Notes under the pieces: generated by a model
The model's input: the letters and a program-made list of their open reading frames with translations, nothing else
Told to the model about the DNA's origin: nothing
Databases searched by the model: none
Shown here: one piece after another, positions 8,246 to 15,073 of the stretch
How the letters are laid out: every line of letters begins with the position of its first letter
Position numbering within the stretch: position 1 is the first letter of the stretch
NCBI GenBank assembly: GCA_964363305.1
Contig: CAYIHX010000037.1
Coordinates: 1 to 37,280 of the forward strand
Source: CAYIHX01 sp964363305
Lineage (GTDB): Bacteria > Bdellovibrionota > UBA1018
Direction of reading: 5' to 3'
Length of the DNA stretch: 37,280 bases
Program-made: the position numbers and the translations under genes

Positions 8246-8578
8246 TTAAAAAAGGGAATCCAAAGCCTGCTGGACTTTTTTCTGGTCTGGCTTGGCTAAA
8301 ACCCCGAGTTTCCTCAAAATCAAAGACCCATCCAACGTAAAGATCTTCATCCGCACTTTGGATGAAGAAGTGAGACCTGCACGATCCAAATCCGTCACCT
8401 CGACATCGAGCGGCCAGGCGGAGTTGTCTGAACTCGTGATCATTGCCAATACCGCGTGGCCGATCTCCGCCTGAAATTTTCGCTTGGAAAGCACCAAAGC
8501 CGGCCTTCGCCGACTTGCCTGTCGATCCGTAAAAGGAAATGGAACGACCACCACGTCATAGGCTTCAAAGGTCTCCAT
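8246..8578 (-). CDS. MazF/PemK-type toxin (mRNA interferase family)
   Basis: A 110-residue protein of the MazF/PemK/CcdB-like fold, which usually cuts mRNA at short sequences. Family features are the opening strand DVVVVPFPFTD, the RRRPALVLS strand with the conserved Arg-Pro, and the LTSSSKVRM segment. The ATG at 8578 overlaps the end of the antitoxin gene by 14 bases and has GAGAAGG just upstream; another ATG lies four codons earlier (8590). The order antitoxin then toxin, translated by overlap, is typical of type II modules. The toxic activity is inferred from the family only. Confidence 0.88.
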   Translation of the reverse strand: METFEAYDVVVVPFPFTDRQASRRRPALVLSKRKFQAEIGHAVLAMITSSDNSAWPLDVEVTDLDRAGLTSSSKVRMKIFTLDGSLILRKLGVLAKPDQKKVQQALDSLF

Positions 8579-8801
8579 AAGCCTTCTCATCGTTTTTCGA
8601 AACCCATTCGCTCAACTGGCTCTCCAAGCCCTCGTTCCATTCCCGATCCTGATCCACGGCCTTCCGCACCACGACCAGATCATTCGCCCTCACTTCAAAA
8701 ACAACCTGATCGCCCTTCTTCAAACGAAGCACCTTCCTGACTTCGGCGGGGATCGTCGTTTGGTATTTCTCAGTCAGTCGGGACAACTTAATCGCACCCA
8801 T
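8565..8801 (-). CDS. AbrB/MazE-type antitoxin
   Basis: A 78-residue protein with an N-terminal SpoVT/AbrB swapped-hairpin DNA-binding domain (LTEKYQTTIPAEVRKVLRLK, then GDQVVFEV) and a charged C-terminal tail (about residues 50-78) that would wrap the toxin. It is expected to neutralise the downstream MazF-like toxin and to repress its own promoter. Immediately upstream are three tandem 8-bp repeats overlapping the likely -10 box. The ATG at 8801 has no visible ribosome-binding site, and the predicted transcription start lies only about 3 bases before it. Confidence 0.9.
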   Translation of the reverse strand: MGAIKLSRLTEKYQTTIPAEVRKVLRLKKGDQVVFEVRANDLVVVRKAVDQDREWNEGLESQLSEWVSKNDEKAYGDL

Positions 8802-8802
8802 T

Positions 8803-8837
8803 GTAATACGGTAATACGGTAATACTTAGAAAGTCAA
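8803..8837 (-). promoter_or_regulatory. Promoter and tandem-repeat operator of the MazEF-type operon
   Basis: Three direct copies of an 8-bp unit occur back to back: GTAATACG (8803-8810), GTAATACG (8811-8818) and GTAATACT (8819-8826). On the minus strand a TTGACT (8837-8832) is followed after 15 bases by TATTAC (8816-8811), which lies inside the repeats. Binding of the AbrB-type antitoxin here would block transcription; this is inferred from position. Confidence 0.6.
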
Positions 8838-8877
8838 GATCCAGCCGTAATGTGAGCAAAAATCTCAGATTTTCTTG

Positions 8878-8906
8878 TTGCGCCTAGCCAAAGAACAGCC
8901 TATAAG
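8878..8906 (+). promoter_or_regulatory. Possible promoter of a candidate small RNA
   Basis: TTGCGC (8878-8883) and TATAAG (8901-8906) are separated by 17 bases. The -35 box matches the consensus at only three positions, so this is a modest candidate. The predicted start is near 8913, inside a stretch with no coding sequence. Confidence 0.35.
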
Positions 8907-8912
8907 GAACTC

Positions 8913-9020
8913 ACAATTTGAACTTCCACGGGGTCCCCACTTCCCCCCCACACACACACTGAAGCGGTTCCCGTGGCGATAAAGGACTCTGAGGCGTAAT
9001 TCCTCAGAGTCCTTTATTGT
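8913..9020 (+). ncRNA. Candidate small RNA ending in a strong terminator hairpin
   Basis: The gap between the antitoxin gene and the next gene (8802-9037) has no reading frame worth calling but holds two stacked hairpins on the plus strand. The first pairs CCACGGGG (8926-8933) with TCCCGTGG (8969-8976). The second is a 15-16 bp perfect stem (8979-8994 with 9002-9017) followed by TTGTTTCT. A possible promoter precedes it. I do not recognise a known RNA family. The second hairpin could instead serve only the minus-strand gene ending at 9038. Confidence 0.35.
8979..9018. terminator. Strong, probably bidirectional, rho-independent terminator
   Basis: Perfect stem AAAGGACTCTGAGG (8981-8994) with CCTCAGAGTCCTTT (9002-9015), loop CGTAATT, extended by A-T pairs at the base. 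On the plus strand it is followed by a T-rich stretch. On the minus strand it lies 20 bases after the stop of the gene at 9038-9604. Confidence 0.75.
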
Positions 9021-9037
9021 TTCTAGCCCCCGCTCAA

Positions 9038-9604
9038 TCAAATCAGCTTTAAGATAACTTCAAGACTGGCTTCCGCCACCTGGGTGATCACCCGCTTAAA
9101 GCCATCCCCCAGCAGTAAGTAAGGAATCAGCAAGCTCCCCACTCCGGTTCCGAGTCCGAAGGTGTAAAAACGGATCCATAAACGCCCGAGAAAACCCTTA
9201 GCTTTGCCGAAGCGCCACGACCGGAACAGCATCAGCAGAAAAAACCAGGCGATCTCGGCGTAGACCAAGTTGAGCCGATTCGGGTGCTGAGTCAGCGCCT
9301 TCAACGTGTCCAAAAAAGATGAGTCGGTCAGAAGCTTCAAATAGGCTTGAAACGCAGGATGAGAGAGAGCCTCCATCCACTTCGCGGAGGGCACGACCCC
9401 CGCACCGCCACCACCGGTCGGAGCTACGCCAAGCGCCCCCTCGGTAAAGGGGTTCGCCGCATTGACCGGGGCGACCGCCTTCTGCATCTCCTCCCGCATC
9501 TCGAGGATGTCGGCTGCGGCCTCCTCGGCCGGATCCACCATGGGCGGAGCGGCCTGCGCAAATGCCAATCCGCAAGAAAACAGAAAAATTTGAAGGAGTC
9601 TCAT
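9038..9604 (-). CDS. Hypothetical exported membrane protein
   Basis: A 188-residue protein that I do not recognise. It has a signal peptide (MRLLQIFLFSCGLAFAQA), an acidic helical stretch (EEAAADILEMREEMQKA), a Gly-rich linker (TGGGGAG near residue 65), and then two hydrophobic segments near residues 117-128 (LVYAEIAWFFLLMLF) and 147-167 (FYTFGLGTGVGSLLIPYLLL). It therefore probably sits in the inner membrane with a periplasmic N-terminal half. It is divergent from the sterol-desaturase-type gene, with 35 bases between the two start codons, so the promoters share that space. A strong terminator follows it. Confidence 0.7.
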   Translation of the reverse strand: MRLLQIFLFSCGLAFAQAAPPMVDPAEEAAADILEMREEMQKAVAPVNAANPFTEGALGVAPTGGGGAGVVPSAKWMEALSHPAFQAYLKLLTDSSFLDTLKALTQHPNRLNLVYAEIAWFFLLMLFRSWRFGKAKGFLGRLWIRFYTFGLGTGVGSLLIPYLLLGDGFKRVITQVAEASLEVILKLI

Positions 9605-9639
9605 TCCAGACAGAGGATAACACGTCTTATAGTCTAATT

Positions 9640-10854
9640 ATGGATTCTACCGCCATCGCTGCCGCCATCCCCTTTTTCTTCATGCTCATCGGACTCGAGT
9701 ATCTGATCGCTCGAGCCCGAAACCTGAAGGTCTTCCGCTTCGAAGACGCCATCTCCAGCCTCTCCTGCGGCATCAGCCAGCAGATGGTGGGGATTTTCCT
9801 CAAGGTCGCGCTCGGCGCCGGGTATGTCTGGGTCTATGAAAACTTCCGCTTCGCGACGATCGAAATGAACTCCTGGGCGGCCTGGTTCGGAATCATGATC
9901 CTCGTCGATTTGGCGTACTTTTTCTTCCACTGGGCCAGCCACCGCGTCAACTTCATCTGGGCCACCCATGTGGTTCACCACCAGAGCGAAGAATACAATC
10001 TCAGTACGGCGCTCCGGCAAAGTATCTTCCAAGGGCTGATGTCGGCCCCGTTCTACCTGCCGCTGGCCCTCCTCGGGTTTCCCCCGCTCATGCTCCTCCT
10101 GACCATCACGGTGAATACGCTCTACCAGTTCTGGATTCACACTCAGCTCATCAGAAGCCTCGGGCCGCTCGAATGGGTGCTCAACACACCCTCGCATCAT
10201 CGCGTTCATCACGGGATCGATCCACAATACATCGATAAGAACTTCGCCGGCATGCTGATCATCTGGGATCGGTTGTTCGGCACCTTCCAACAAGAGAGGG
10301 GGCCAATTCACTACGGAACCGTCAAACCACTCAAGAGCTGGAACCCGCTTTGGGCAAATACCGCGGGCTGGGTCGAGATCTTGAAGCTCTCGAGCGCTGC
10401 GAGGTCCCTCCGCGAAAAGCTCTACGCGTGGATCGCGCCGCCGGAGTGGCGGCCGGCCTCTCTGGGGGGCTCCCTGACCATCGCTCGGGTACCGGCCTCC
10501 CGCTTGAAGTACTCAAGCAATCCCTACCGAGGCGTCTCCCTCTACATCGCGGGCCAGTTCATCGTCGTTTCGACTGTGGTCGTACTCATGCTCCTGCTGC
10601 AAGACACCCTGCCTCGGAGCAGTGCTCTGTTCATCGTGTCGTGGATCCTAGCTTCGCTCTTGGCCTGGTCAGCGCTGAGCGAACATCGCGCCTGGGGCGT
10701 GGCGCTCGAATTCGTTCGTCAGGGCACGTTTCTGCTCGTCACGACCTTGTTGCTGCCGGCAGAGATCGCCGCACCGGTCCCCCAGCTCGTCTCCGCCCTA
10801 TTCGCCGGCCTCTCGCTCTATGCCCTCCATGAGATCCTCAAACGCCAGAAATAG
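9640..10854 (+). CDS. Sterol desaturase / fatty acid hydroxylase superfamily membrane protein
   Basis: A 404-residue multi-pass membrane protein with the di-iron histidine boxes of the fatty acid hydroxylase superfamily: HWASH (HxxxH), HVVHHQ (HxxHH) and HHRVHH (HHxxHH). The domain occupies about residues 80-230. The length and the C-terminal membrane region (four or so extra helices after residue 290) resemble alkylglycerol monooxygenase-like members, so a lipid such as an ether lipid or sterol-like molecule is a possible substrate, but this is not proven. The ATG at 9640 is chosen because the frame upstream overlaps the divergent gene; TATAGT at 9628-9633 would place the transcription start at about that ATG. 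Confidence 0.88.
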   Translation: MDSTAIAAAIPFFFMLIGLEYLIARARNLKVFRFEDAISSLSCGISQQMVGIFLKVALGAGYVWVYENFRFATIEMNSWAAWFGIMILVDLAYFFFHWASHRVNFIWATHVVHHQSEEYNLSTALRQSIFQGLMSAPFYLPLALLGFPPLMLLLTITVNTLYQFWIHTQLIRSLGPLEWVLNTPSHHRVHHGIDPQYIDKNFAGMLIIWDRLFGTFQQERGPIHYGTVKPLKSWNPLWANTAGWVEILKLSSAARSLREKLYAWIAPPEWRPASLGGSLTIARVPASRLKYSSNPYRGVSLYIAGQFIVVSTVVVLMLLLQDTLPRSSALFIVSWILASLLAWSALSEHRAWGVALEFVRQGTFLLVTTLLLPAEIAAPVPQLVSALFAGLSLYALHEILKRQK

Positions 10855-10867
10855 GCTCGCCATTTTT

Positions 10868-11521
10868 TCACGCCGCCCGTACCTGATTTCGGCCGCGCTT
10901 CTTTGCATCGTACAAGGCATCATCAGCGGCTTTCAGCAGCGCGCTGGGGTTATAGCTGCTCGGCCCCTTCGCCCCAGTCGCCGCAGCCATCCCAACGCTC
11001 AACGTGCACTTCCATTCTACTGAAGAAGAAGGGAGTCCGCCGGGCCCGATGACCGGTCCATGGAGTCGCTCGGCGCCACGACGGATAAACTCCGCCACAC
11101 CGAGAATCTCAGCTTCCGTGCCTCGAATGGCCACGGCGAACTCTTCCCCCCCAAACCGAGCGACGACGCAGTCCGGGGATTCATATTGTTTCAGCAAGGC
11201 CGCCAAACGCTTGATCACCTCGTCACCCGTGGGGTGACCGTGGGTATCGTTGATCTTCTTGAAGTGATCGATGTCGATCATCAAAACGCCACAGGTCTCG
11301 TTCAGCTTGCGGCACTCATCGAGAAGCGCGTTCCAACCCTGGAAAAAAGACCGGCGCCGCATTAATCCCGTGAGCTCATCGAGGTTGGCGACCCCCTCGA
11401 GCTTCCGGAGCACCAGAAGCGTCTGGCTGTAGCACTCCTCGAGGGCGGTGACTTCACCGTGGAGGTGTGAGAGGAGGTGATGAATTCCCTCGAGGTTTGC
11501 TTCCAAACGCTTCTGGTCCAT
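10868..11521 (-). CDS. Diguanylate cyclase (GGDEF domain)
   Basis: Makes the second messenger cyclic di-GMP from two GTP. The 217-residue protein has a short N-terminal helix (about 45 residues, likely coiled-coil, no recognised sensor domain) followed by a full GGDEF domain: DELTGLMRRRSF, the metal-binding IDIDHFKKIND, and the active-site GGEEF at residues 124-128, an allowed variant. The product-inhibition site RxxD expected just upstream is not present (the segment reads ESPDC). The C-terminal ADDALYDAKKRGRN is canonical. GGAG lies nine bases before the ATG. It is convergent with the sterol-desaturase-type gene. Confidence 0.93.
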   Translation of the reverse strand: MDQKRLEANLEGIHHLLSHLHGEVTALEECYSQTLLVLRKLEGVANLDELTGLMRRRSFFQGWNALLDECRKLNETCGVLMIDIDHFKKINDTHGHPTGDEVIKRLAALLKQYESPDCVVARFGGEEFAVAIRGTEAEILGVAEFIRRGAERLHGPVIGPGGLPSSSVEWKCTLSVGMAAATGAKGPSSYNPSALLKAADDALYDAKKRGRNQVRAA

Positions 11522-11639
11522 ACGTGTTGCTCCGGTCAGGAGGTGCTGCGGAATTGCAGCGCCTTACACCAGGAGATAAAGCACGCAGGATGCCAGACTC
11601 GTTCGTCATTGATCTCAACGAGTTGCCCAGCCGCCGCGG

Positions 11640-11687
11640 AAAAAAACCTGTGTCACGCCGGACCCGGCCACCGACCCGAGACACAGG
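11640..11687 (-). terminator. Rho-independent terminator on the minus strand
   Basis: On the minus strand the stem CCTGTGTC (11687-11680) pairs with GACACAGG (11654-11647) around a GC-rich loop, and is followed by seven T (11646-11640). No coding gene precedes it on that strand; it lies between the RAYT-linked repeat and the diguanylate cyclase gene. It would shield that gene or end a short untranslated RNA. The remaining sequence of 11522-11713 shows no gene. Confidence 0.6.
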
Positions 11688-11713
11688 AGCGCGGCCGCCT
11701 CTCGTCGCAATGA

Positions 11714-11795
11714 ACGGGAACCCCCCGGAAGTAGGGTTCCCGGAAAAAACACCGCTCCGGCGCGGGTCGCAACCCTACTTCCGGAGGGTTCCCGT
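11714..11795. repeat. Left BIME-like repeat of the RAYT element
   Basis: Two 25-base arms (11714-11738 and 11771-11795) are inverted copies with one mismatch, separated by 32 bases. Each arm can also fold alone: the left one pairs CGGGAACCC (11715-11723) with GGGTTCCCG (11734-11742) around the ten-base loop CCCGGAAGTA; the right one pairs AACCC with GGGTT around TACTTCCGGA. The tetranucleotide GTAG typical of REP heads occurs in each unit. Confidence 0.85.
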
Positions 11796-11920
11796 GAACG
11801 TCTTCGAATTAAGGCAGAGTCCGGATTCCGGTTCGACAGTCCAAATGTCGAATCACAAATCGCTCTATTGTGCGCGAAACGATTCTGCCGGCAGCACGAC
11901 TCGTGCAAACGCTACCGCGA

Positions 11921-12784
11921 ATGAAAACTCAAAGCACGTCCCCAATCGCACTTCACTGGGCCCTCCGAGTGGGCTTTCCCGCGGAGCCCTGGCGCGACCG
12001 AGAACTCTGTGTTTGGACTTGGCACAAGCTCCAGAAAATATTTCCGCAATGTTACGCGGCCGTCCTGATGCCAGACCATCTCCATGTCATCACTCCAGCC
12101 CTGGCTCCGGAACAAATTGAATTCGTCGCCCAAGCGCTGCGCAAACTCCAGAGCGCCATCCAAAGGCGATCATCATCACATTTGCGTTGGCAGGCCGTAT
12201 CCGAGCCACGAACGATTCCCAACCTCAGCCATCTCGCCGTTCAGATCCGTTACGTCCACCTCAACCCCTGCCGCAAACGCTATTGCAACGACCCCCTTGA
12301 ATGGGAATTCTCTACTCATCGCGACTACATCGGCGCAACGGCTCAACCCTGGCCGAACGTCAGCCGAATACTCACGCAGCTCGGCTTTAAAGCCGATTCG
12401 CAGGGTTGCGCAAAATTCCATGCCTACATCTCAGGCGATCCTTCCGTTCATCCCGCCGGCACTCCGGCGCCGATTAAAAATACATTGAATGTCGGCGTCG
12501 CGGACCTGGGCGTCCTCGAAAGAGCATTCGCGATCAGCCAGAGAGTTTCGACAGATGCCACGCGAACAAAGGGAAAGTGCCGCAACCTGTTCATGCGGAC
12601 CCTACTCAGTAGCCCCTTCGAATTGCCGGCGGCCCGCATCGCTAAACAGATCCAGGTTCATAGATCCTCGTTCCGAGGGCTGCGAGCCGCTCCGACGAAT
12701 CTAGTCCTGGCGCTGATCCTTACTGCAACCGATGCACGGCTCTATTCGGCGCTCGGAACTTGGCCCAGCGGCCCGTCAAAATGA
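11921..12784 (+). CDS. REP-associated tyrosine transposase (RAYT, Y1/IS200-like)
   Basis: A single-strand transposase-like protein of 287 residues, thought in this family to act on palindromic REP sequences. It shows the metal-binding HUH motif MPDHLHV (His53, His55) and the segment IRYVHLNP (110-116), whose tyrosine (Y111) corresponds to the nucleophile in characterised RAYTs, then WEFSTHRDYIG. The protein looks catalytically intact. It is longer than small RAYTs; the C-terminal 90 residues include PAARIAKQIQVHRSSFRGL, which looks like a helix-turn-helix. The ATG at 11921 is chosen since it begins just before the conserved domain; a GTG at 11870 would add 17 residues. No ribosome-binding site is seen. 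The stop lies one base before the right-hand repeat. Confidence 0.82.
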   Translation: MKTQSTSPIALHWALRVGFPAEPWRDRELCVWTWHKLQKIFPQCYAAVLMPDHLHVITPALAPEQIEFVAQALRKLQSAIQRRSSSHLRWQAVSEPRTIPNLSHLAVQIRYVHLNPCRKRYCNDPLEWEFSTHRDYIGATAQPWPNVSRILTQLGFKADSQGCAKFHAYISGDPSVHPAGTPAPIKNTLNVGVADLGVLERAFAISQRVSTDATRTKGKCRNLFMRTLLSSPFELPAARIAKQIQVHRSSFRGLRAAPTNLVLALILTATDARLYSALGTWPSGPSK

Positions 12785-12785
12785 T

Positions 12786-12869
12786 GGGAACCCTCCAAAA
12801 GTAGAGTTCCGCCTATTTTTCGGTCCGCATTTTTTCTCGGAACCCTACTTTTGGAGGGTTCTGAGAAAA
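12786..12869. repeat. Right BIME-like repeat of the RAYT element
   Basis: Two inverted arms (12787-12810 and 12839-12862) match at 22 of 24 positions. The second unit folds into GAACCC/GGGTTC with loop TACTTTTGGA and is extended at its base by TTTTTCTC/GAGAAAAA pairing. Compared with the left repeat the loop reads TCCAAAAGTA instead of TCCGGAAGTA; the stems are nearly the same, so both belong to one family. The minus-strand SPFH gene ends two bases beyond, and this hairpin may also help to stop its transcription. Confidence 0.85.
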
Positions 12870-12870
12870 A

Positions 12871-13815
12871 TCACTCGCTCAGCGCTTTCGAACCCATGCC
12901 GCCCTTCTTCGACTGGTCGAAGAGGGAGAATGCCGTCGCCAGCATGCCCGACATATCGCTCGCCGTCGCCGGAACGATCATCGTCGTACTCTCTTTCGCC
13001 AACGCTCCGAACTGCTTGAGATACTCCTCCGCGATCTTCAATCGCGCAGCTTCCACGCCCCCGGTGCCAGAAAGAGACTTTGCGACTCCCGAGAGACCTT
13101 CCGCCGTAGCCCGCGCGACCGAGAGGATCGCGGCGGCCTGCCCTTCGGCCTCATTGATCTGCCGCTGCTTGCTCGCTTCAGAATTCTTAATCGTTTCCTG
13201 CTTGATCCCCTCCGCGCGATTGATCTTCGCGTCGCGCTCCCCTTCCGACTCGAGAATCACCGCGCGCTTCTCGCGCTCCGCCCGCATCTGCTTCTCCATC
13301 GAAGCCAGCACGTCTTTCGGCGGCTGAATCGTCTTGATCTCATAGCGCAACACCTTCACACCCCAGGGATCCGAGGCCTTGTCGATCGCCATGACCACGC
13401 TCTGATTGATGTGCTCGCGCTCTTCGAAAGACTTATCGAGCTCGATTTTTCCGATCTCCGAACGCAGCGTCGTCTGAGCGAGCTGAATCAAACCGTTCGC
13501 GTAGTTCGACACTCCATAGGACGCTTTCTCCGGATCCATCACCCGAAAGAAGAGAATCCCATCGACGCCCACCTGCACGTTGTCACGGGTAATCCCCACT
13601 TGCTCCGGGATATCGAGCACGAATTCCTTGAGGGAGTGCTTGTAACGAACCTGATCCACAAACGGGACGACGAAGTGCAACCCCGCATTCAGAGTCGCGT
13701 GAAATTTCCCTAGCCGCTCCACCACAAAACACTGCTGCTGCGGAACGATCTTCACCGCACTAAAGGCGAAAAACAGAATCGCGACAACAAACGCCAGGCC
13801 GAATAAAGTTTCCAT
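12871..13815 (-). CDS. SPFH/Band 7 (stomatin-like, paraslipin/QmcA-type) membrane protein
   Basis: A 314-residue membrane-anchored scaffold protein. One N-terminal helix (METLFGLAFVVAILFFAFSAV) is followed by the SPFH domain (KIVPQQQCFVVERLGKF through VRYEIKTI-like strand LRYEIKTIQPP) and a long coiled-coil rich in Glu, Lys and Ala (about residues 180-260, EREKRAVILESEGERDAKIN). Stomatins organise membrane microdomains and are usually partnered by an NfeD protein. That partner gene lies immediately upstream with a 14-base gap, so the two form an operon. The ATG at 13815 is chosen; the frame is open further upstream but only as an overlap with the NfeD gene. TCTCC at 13825-13829 (GGAGA on the minus strand) provides a ribosome-binding site. 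Confidence 0.92.
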   Translation of the reverse strand: METLFGLAFVVAILFFAFSAVKIVPQQQCFVVERLGKFHATLNAGLHFVVPFVDQVRYKHSLKEFVLDIPEQVGITRDNVQVGVDGILFFRVMDPEKASYGVSNYANGLIQLAQTTLRSEIGKIELDKSFEEREHINQSVVMAIDKASDPWGVKVLRYEIKTIQPPKDVLASMEKQMRAEREKRAVILESEGERDAKINRAEGIKQETIKNSEASKQRQINEAEGQAAAILSVARATAEGLSGVAKSLSGTGGVEAARLKIAEEYLKQFGALAKESTTMIVPATASDMSGMLATAFSLFDQSKKGGMGSKALSE

Positions 13816-13829
13816 GATCTTCTTCTCTC

Positions 13830-14285
13830 CTAATTTTTCTGGGAATGGGTCGGACCGACAATCAGCTTGATACCGGCTGTCCGATGGATGACCACCGTCG
13901 ACCCCGCCTCGAGCCTGAGGTTCGAATCGTTCACGACCGTCCACGTCGTTCCCTGGTACTCGGCTTGAGCTTCGGCGTGTGCAGCCAGCGCGCTCGCCAA
14001 TATGAGCGTATTTTTCAAATCCGCACCCTGATCCCACGAAGTCTTCGGGCTGCGAAACCGCGCGAGCAAAATATTCCGAAACAGGATGATCAGGACCAGC
14101 CCCAGTGCTCCAAACAGGACTAACGCGAGGGTGCCGTTCTGAAGGCCGAAAAACTGCGCCAGCCCGACACAAAAAGCTGAGACGGCAAAAAATAAAAACA
14201 CGAAGTTCATGGTGAAGAGCTCCGCGACGATCAGCGCGCAGGCCAGAATCCACCAGGACCAGAAAGGCAAATCACTGAAGTACAT
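13830..14285 (-). CDS. NfeD-like membrane protein, short form
   Basis: A 151-residue protein with the NfeD1b layout: two or three close membrane helices (about residues 6-75) and a C-terminal OB-fold domain (EYQGTTWTVVNDSNLRLEAGS, ending IKLIVGP). It lacks the protease domain of long NfeD proteins. It normally works with the stomatin encoded next in the operon, in membrane quality control. The ATG at 14285 is preferred over an upstream start at 14321 because that position lies in the promoter -35 box and the predicted transcription start is 14286. Confidence 0.9.
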   Translation of the reverse strand: MYFSDLPFWSWWILACALIVAELFTMNFVFLFFAVSAFCVGLAQFFGLQNGTLALVLFGALGLVLIILFRNILLARFRSPKTSWDQGADLKNTLILASALAAHAEAQAEYQGTTWTVVNDSNLRLEAGSTVVIHRTAGIKLIVGPTHSQKN

Positions 14286-14292
14286 GTGCGGC

Positions 14293-14321
14293 AGTATGCG
14301 TTCGCAAGCGCTTCGACGCAA
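14293..14321 (-). promoter_or_regulatory. Promoter of the NfeD/stomatin operon
   Basis: On the minus strand TTGCGT (14321-14316), 17 bases, CATACT (14298-14293). The predicted start, 14286, is one base before the ATG at 14285, and no ribosome-binding site is seen, so the message is probably leaderless. Confidence 0.5.
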
Positions 14322-14340
14322 CTCTAACCGGCTTTCCGCC

Positions 14341-15051
14341 CTACCTCAAAAAGAAACGCAGATCGTCAGGACGAATATCGACATGAAAATGGTTGCGATG
14401 ACCCGCATTATAATTCGGCGTCAAAACAGAAGAAAAAAGGCGCGAACCGTAAAGATCACAAGCCAGCTCCAGAAGGACGCGGGCCTTTCCGTCCACCGGA
14501 AGAGCTCGCTTACAGGTTTCTTCCCGCGGGGTTTCAACGAAATCCTCCAAGACCGAATAGGAAGTTCCTCGAGCATCCCGAAAGCCAGCGAGGTCGAGCG
14601 CCAGGCCCATGGTGTGAAAACTCGTCCGAGGGTGATCGCGATAGGCCGACATGACGCGTGCTTCCACCAGGCCGTGGCGTAGCAAAATGACCGAGAGCAA
14701 CGGAAGCCGACGGGCCATCTCGCAAGAAACGATCACCGCGTTGTACCGCACGCCGGCAACATCCCCTTTGATCCGCACCGGAGAGGGCACGAGCACCGAC
14801 GGCTGTTCGACCTCCTCAAATGGAACTCCCTGACGAAGCAGATCCTCGTAACACGCTCGAGTATCGCGAATCTGCCAGATCCCCGTTGAGTCATTTTCCC
14901 AAGTCGCGAACTGAATCTGAGCTCGAAAGTTATAAAACGACTGAACCCGACGGGCGATAAGCCGCGAAGCCCGAATGGCCGGATCAGATTCAATTGAAGC
15001 ATGTACGAGGCCGGATGAAAGCAAAAGCCACAAAATCATGCAATGCGTCAT
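14341..15051 (-). CDS. Extensin-like C-terminal domain protein (M15-like fold), secreted
   Basis: A 236-residue protein with an N-terminal signal sequence (MILWLLLSSGLVHA). The C-terminal half matches the extensin family: Cys-containing VSCEMARRLPLLSV, SAYRDHPRTSFHTMGLALDLAGF (a His and an Asp typical of LAS/M15 metal sites), and AGHRNHFHVDI near the end. In bacteria such proteins resemble D-Ala-D-Ala/D,D-carboxypeptidase folds and probably act on or bind peptidoglycan; this is inference. It lies 55 bases upstream of the nfeD start on the same strand but the promoter above separates them. Confidence 0.75.
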   Translation of the reverse strand: MTHCMILWLLLSSGLVHASIESDPAIRASRLIARRVQSFYNFRAQIQFATWENDSTGIWQIRDTRACYEDLLRQGVPFEEVEQPSVLVPSPVRIKGDVAGVRYNAVIVSCEMARRLPLLSVILLRHGLVEARVMSAYRDHPRTSFHTMGLALDLAGFRDARGTSYSVLEDFVETPREETCKRALPVDGKARVLLELACDLYGSRLFSSVLTPNYNAGHRNHFHVDIRPDDLRFFLR

Positions 15052-15073
15052 AGCCCACGCCCAGGCTCGCTGA

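Larger units (their letters stand above)
11714..12869 (+). mobile_element. RAYT transposase gene bounded by two copies of its palindromic repeat (REPtron-like)
   Basis: A single transposase gene (11921-12784) stands between two bipartite palindromic repeats of the same sequence family (11714-11795 and 12786-12869). This is the layout of REP-associated tyrosine transposases with their cognate BIMEs. There are no long terminal inverted repeats or target duplications of a classical insertion sequence that I can see. The stretch 11796-11920 holds only a 7-bp dyad, TTCGACA/TGTCGAA (11832-11852), and no gene. Confidence 0.75.

Noticed and set aside
8931..8975. CRISPR or other regular repeat array
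   Set aside because: No array of spaced direct repeats is present anywhere in the window; the repeats seen are palindromes or short tandem units.
11467..12120. Open frame of 217 codons on the plus strand overlapping the GGDEF gene, the repeat and the RAYT gene
   Set aside because: It runs through the palindromic repeat and antisense to the cyclase gene, has no recognisable domain, and conflicts with better-supported genes.
12120..12255. Apparent lack of a catalytic tyrosine between the HLH motif and RYVHLNP in the RAYT protein
   Set aside because: In characterised RAYTs the nucleophile is the tyrosine of the YIxxNP segment itself, which is present here (Y111).
12871..14253. Long SPFH reading frame of 460 codons
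   Set aside because: The first 146 codons overlap the NfeD gene in another frame and lack similarity; the ATG at 13815 gives the proper membrane anchor.
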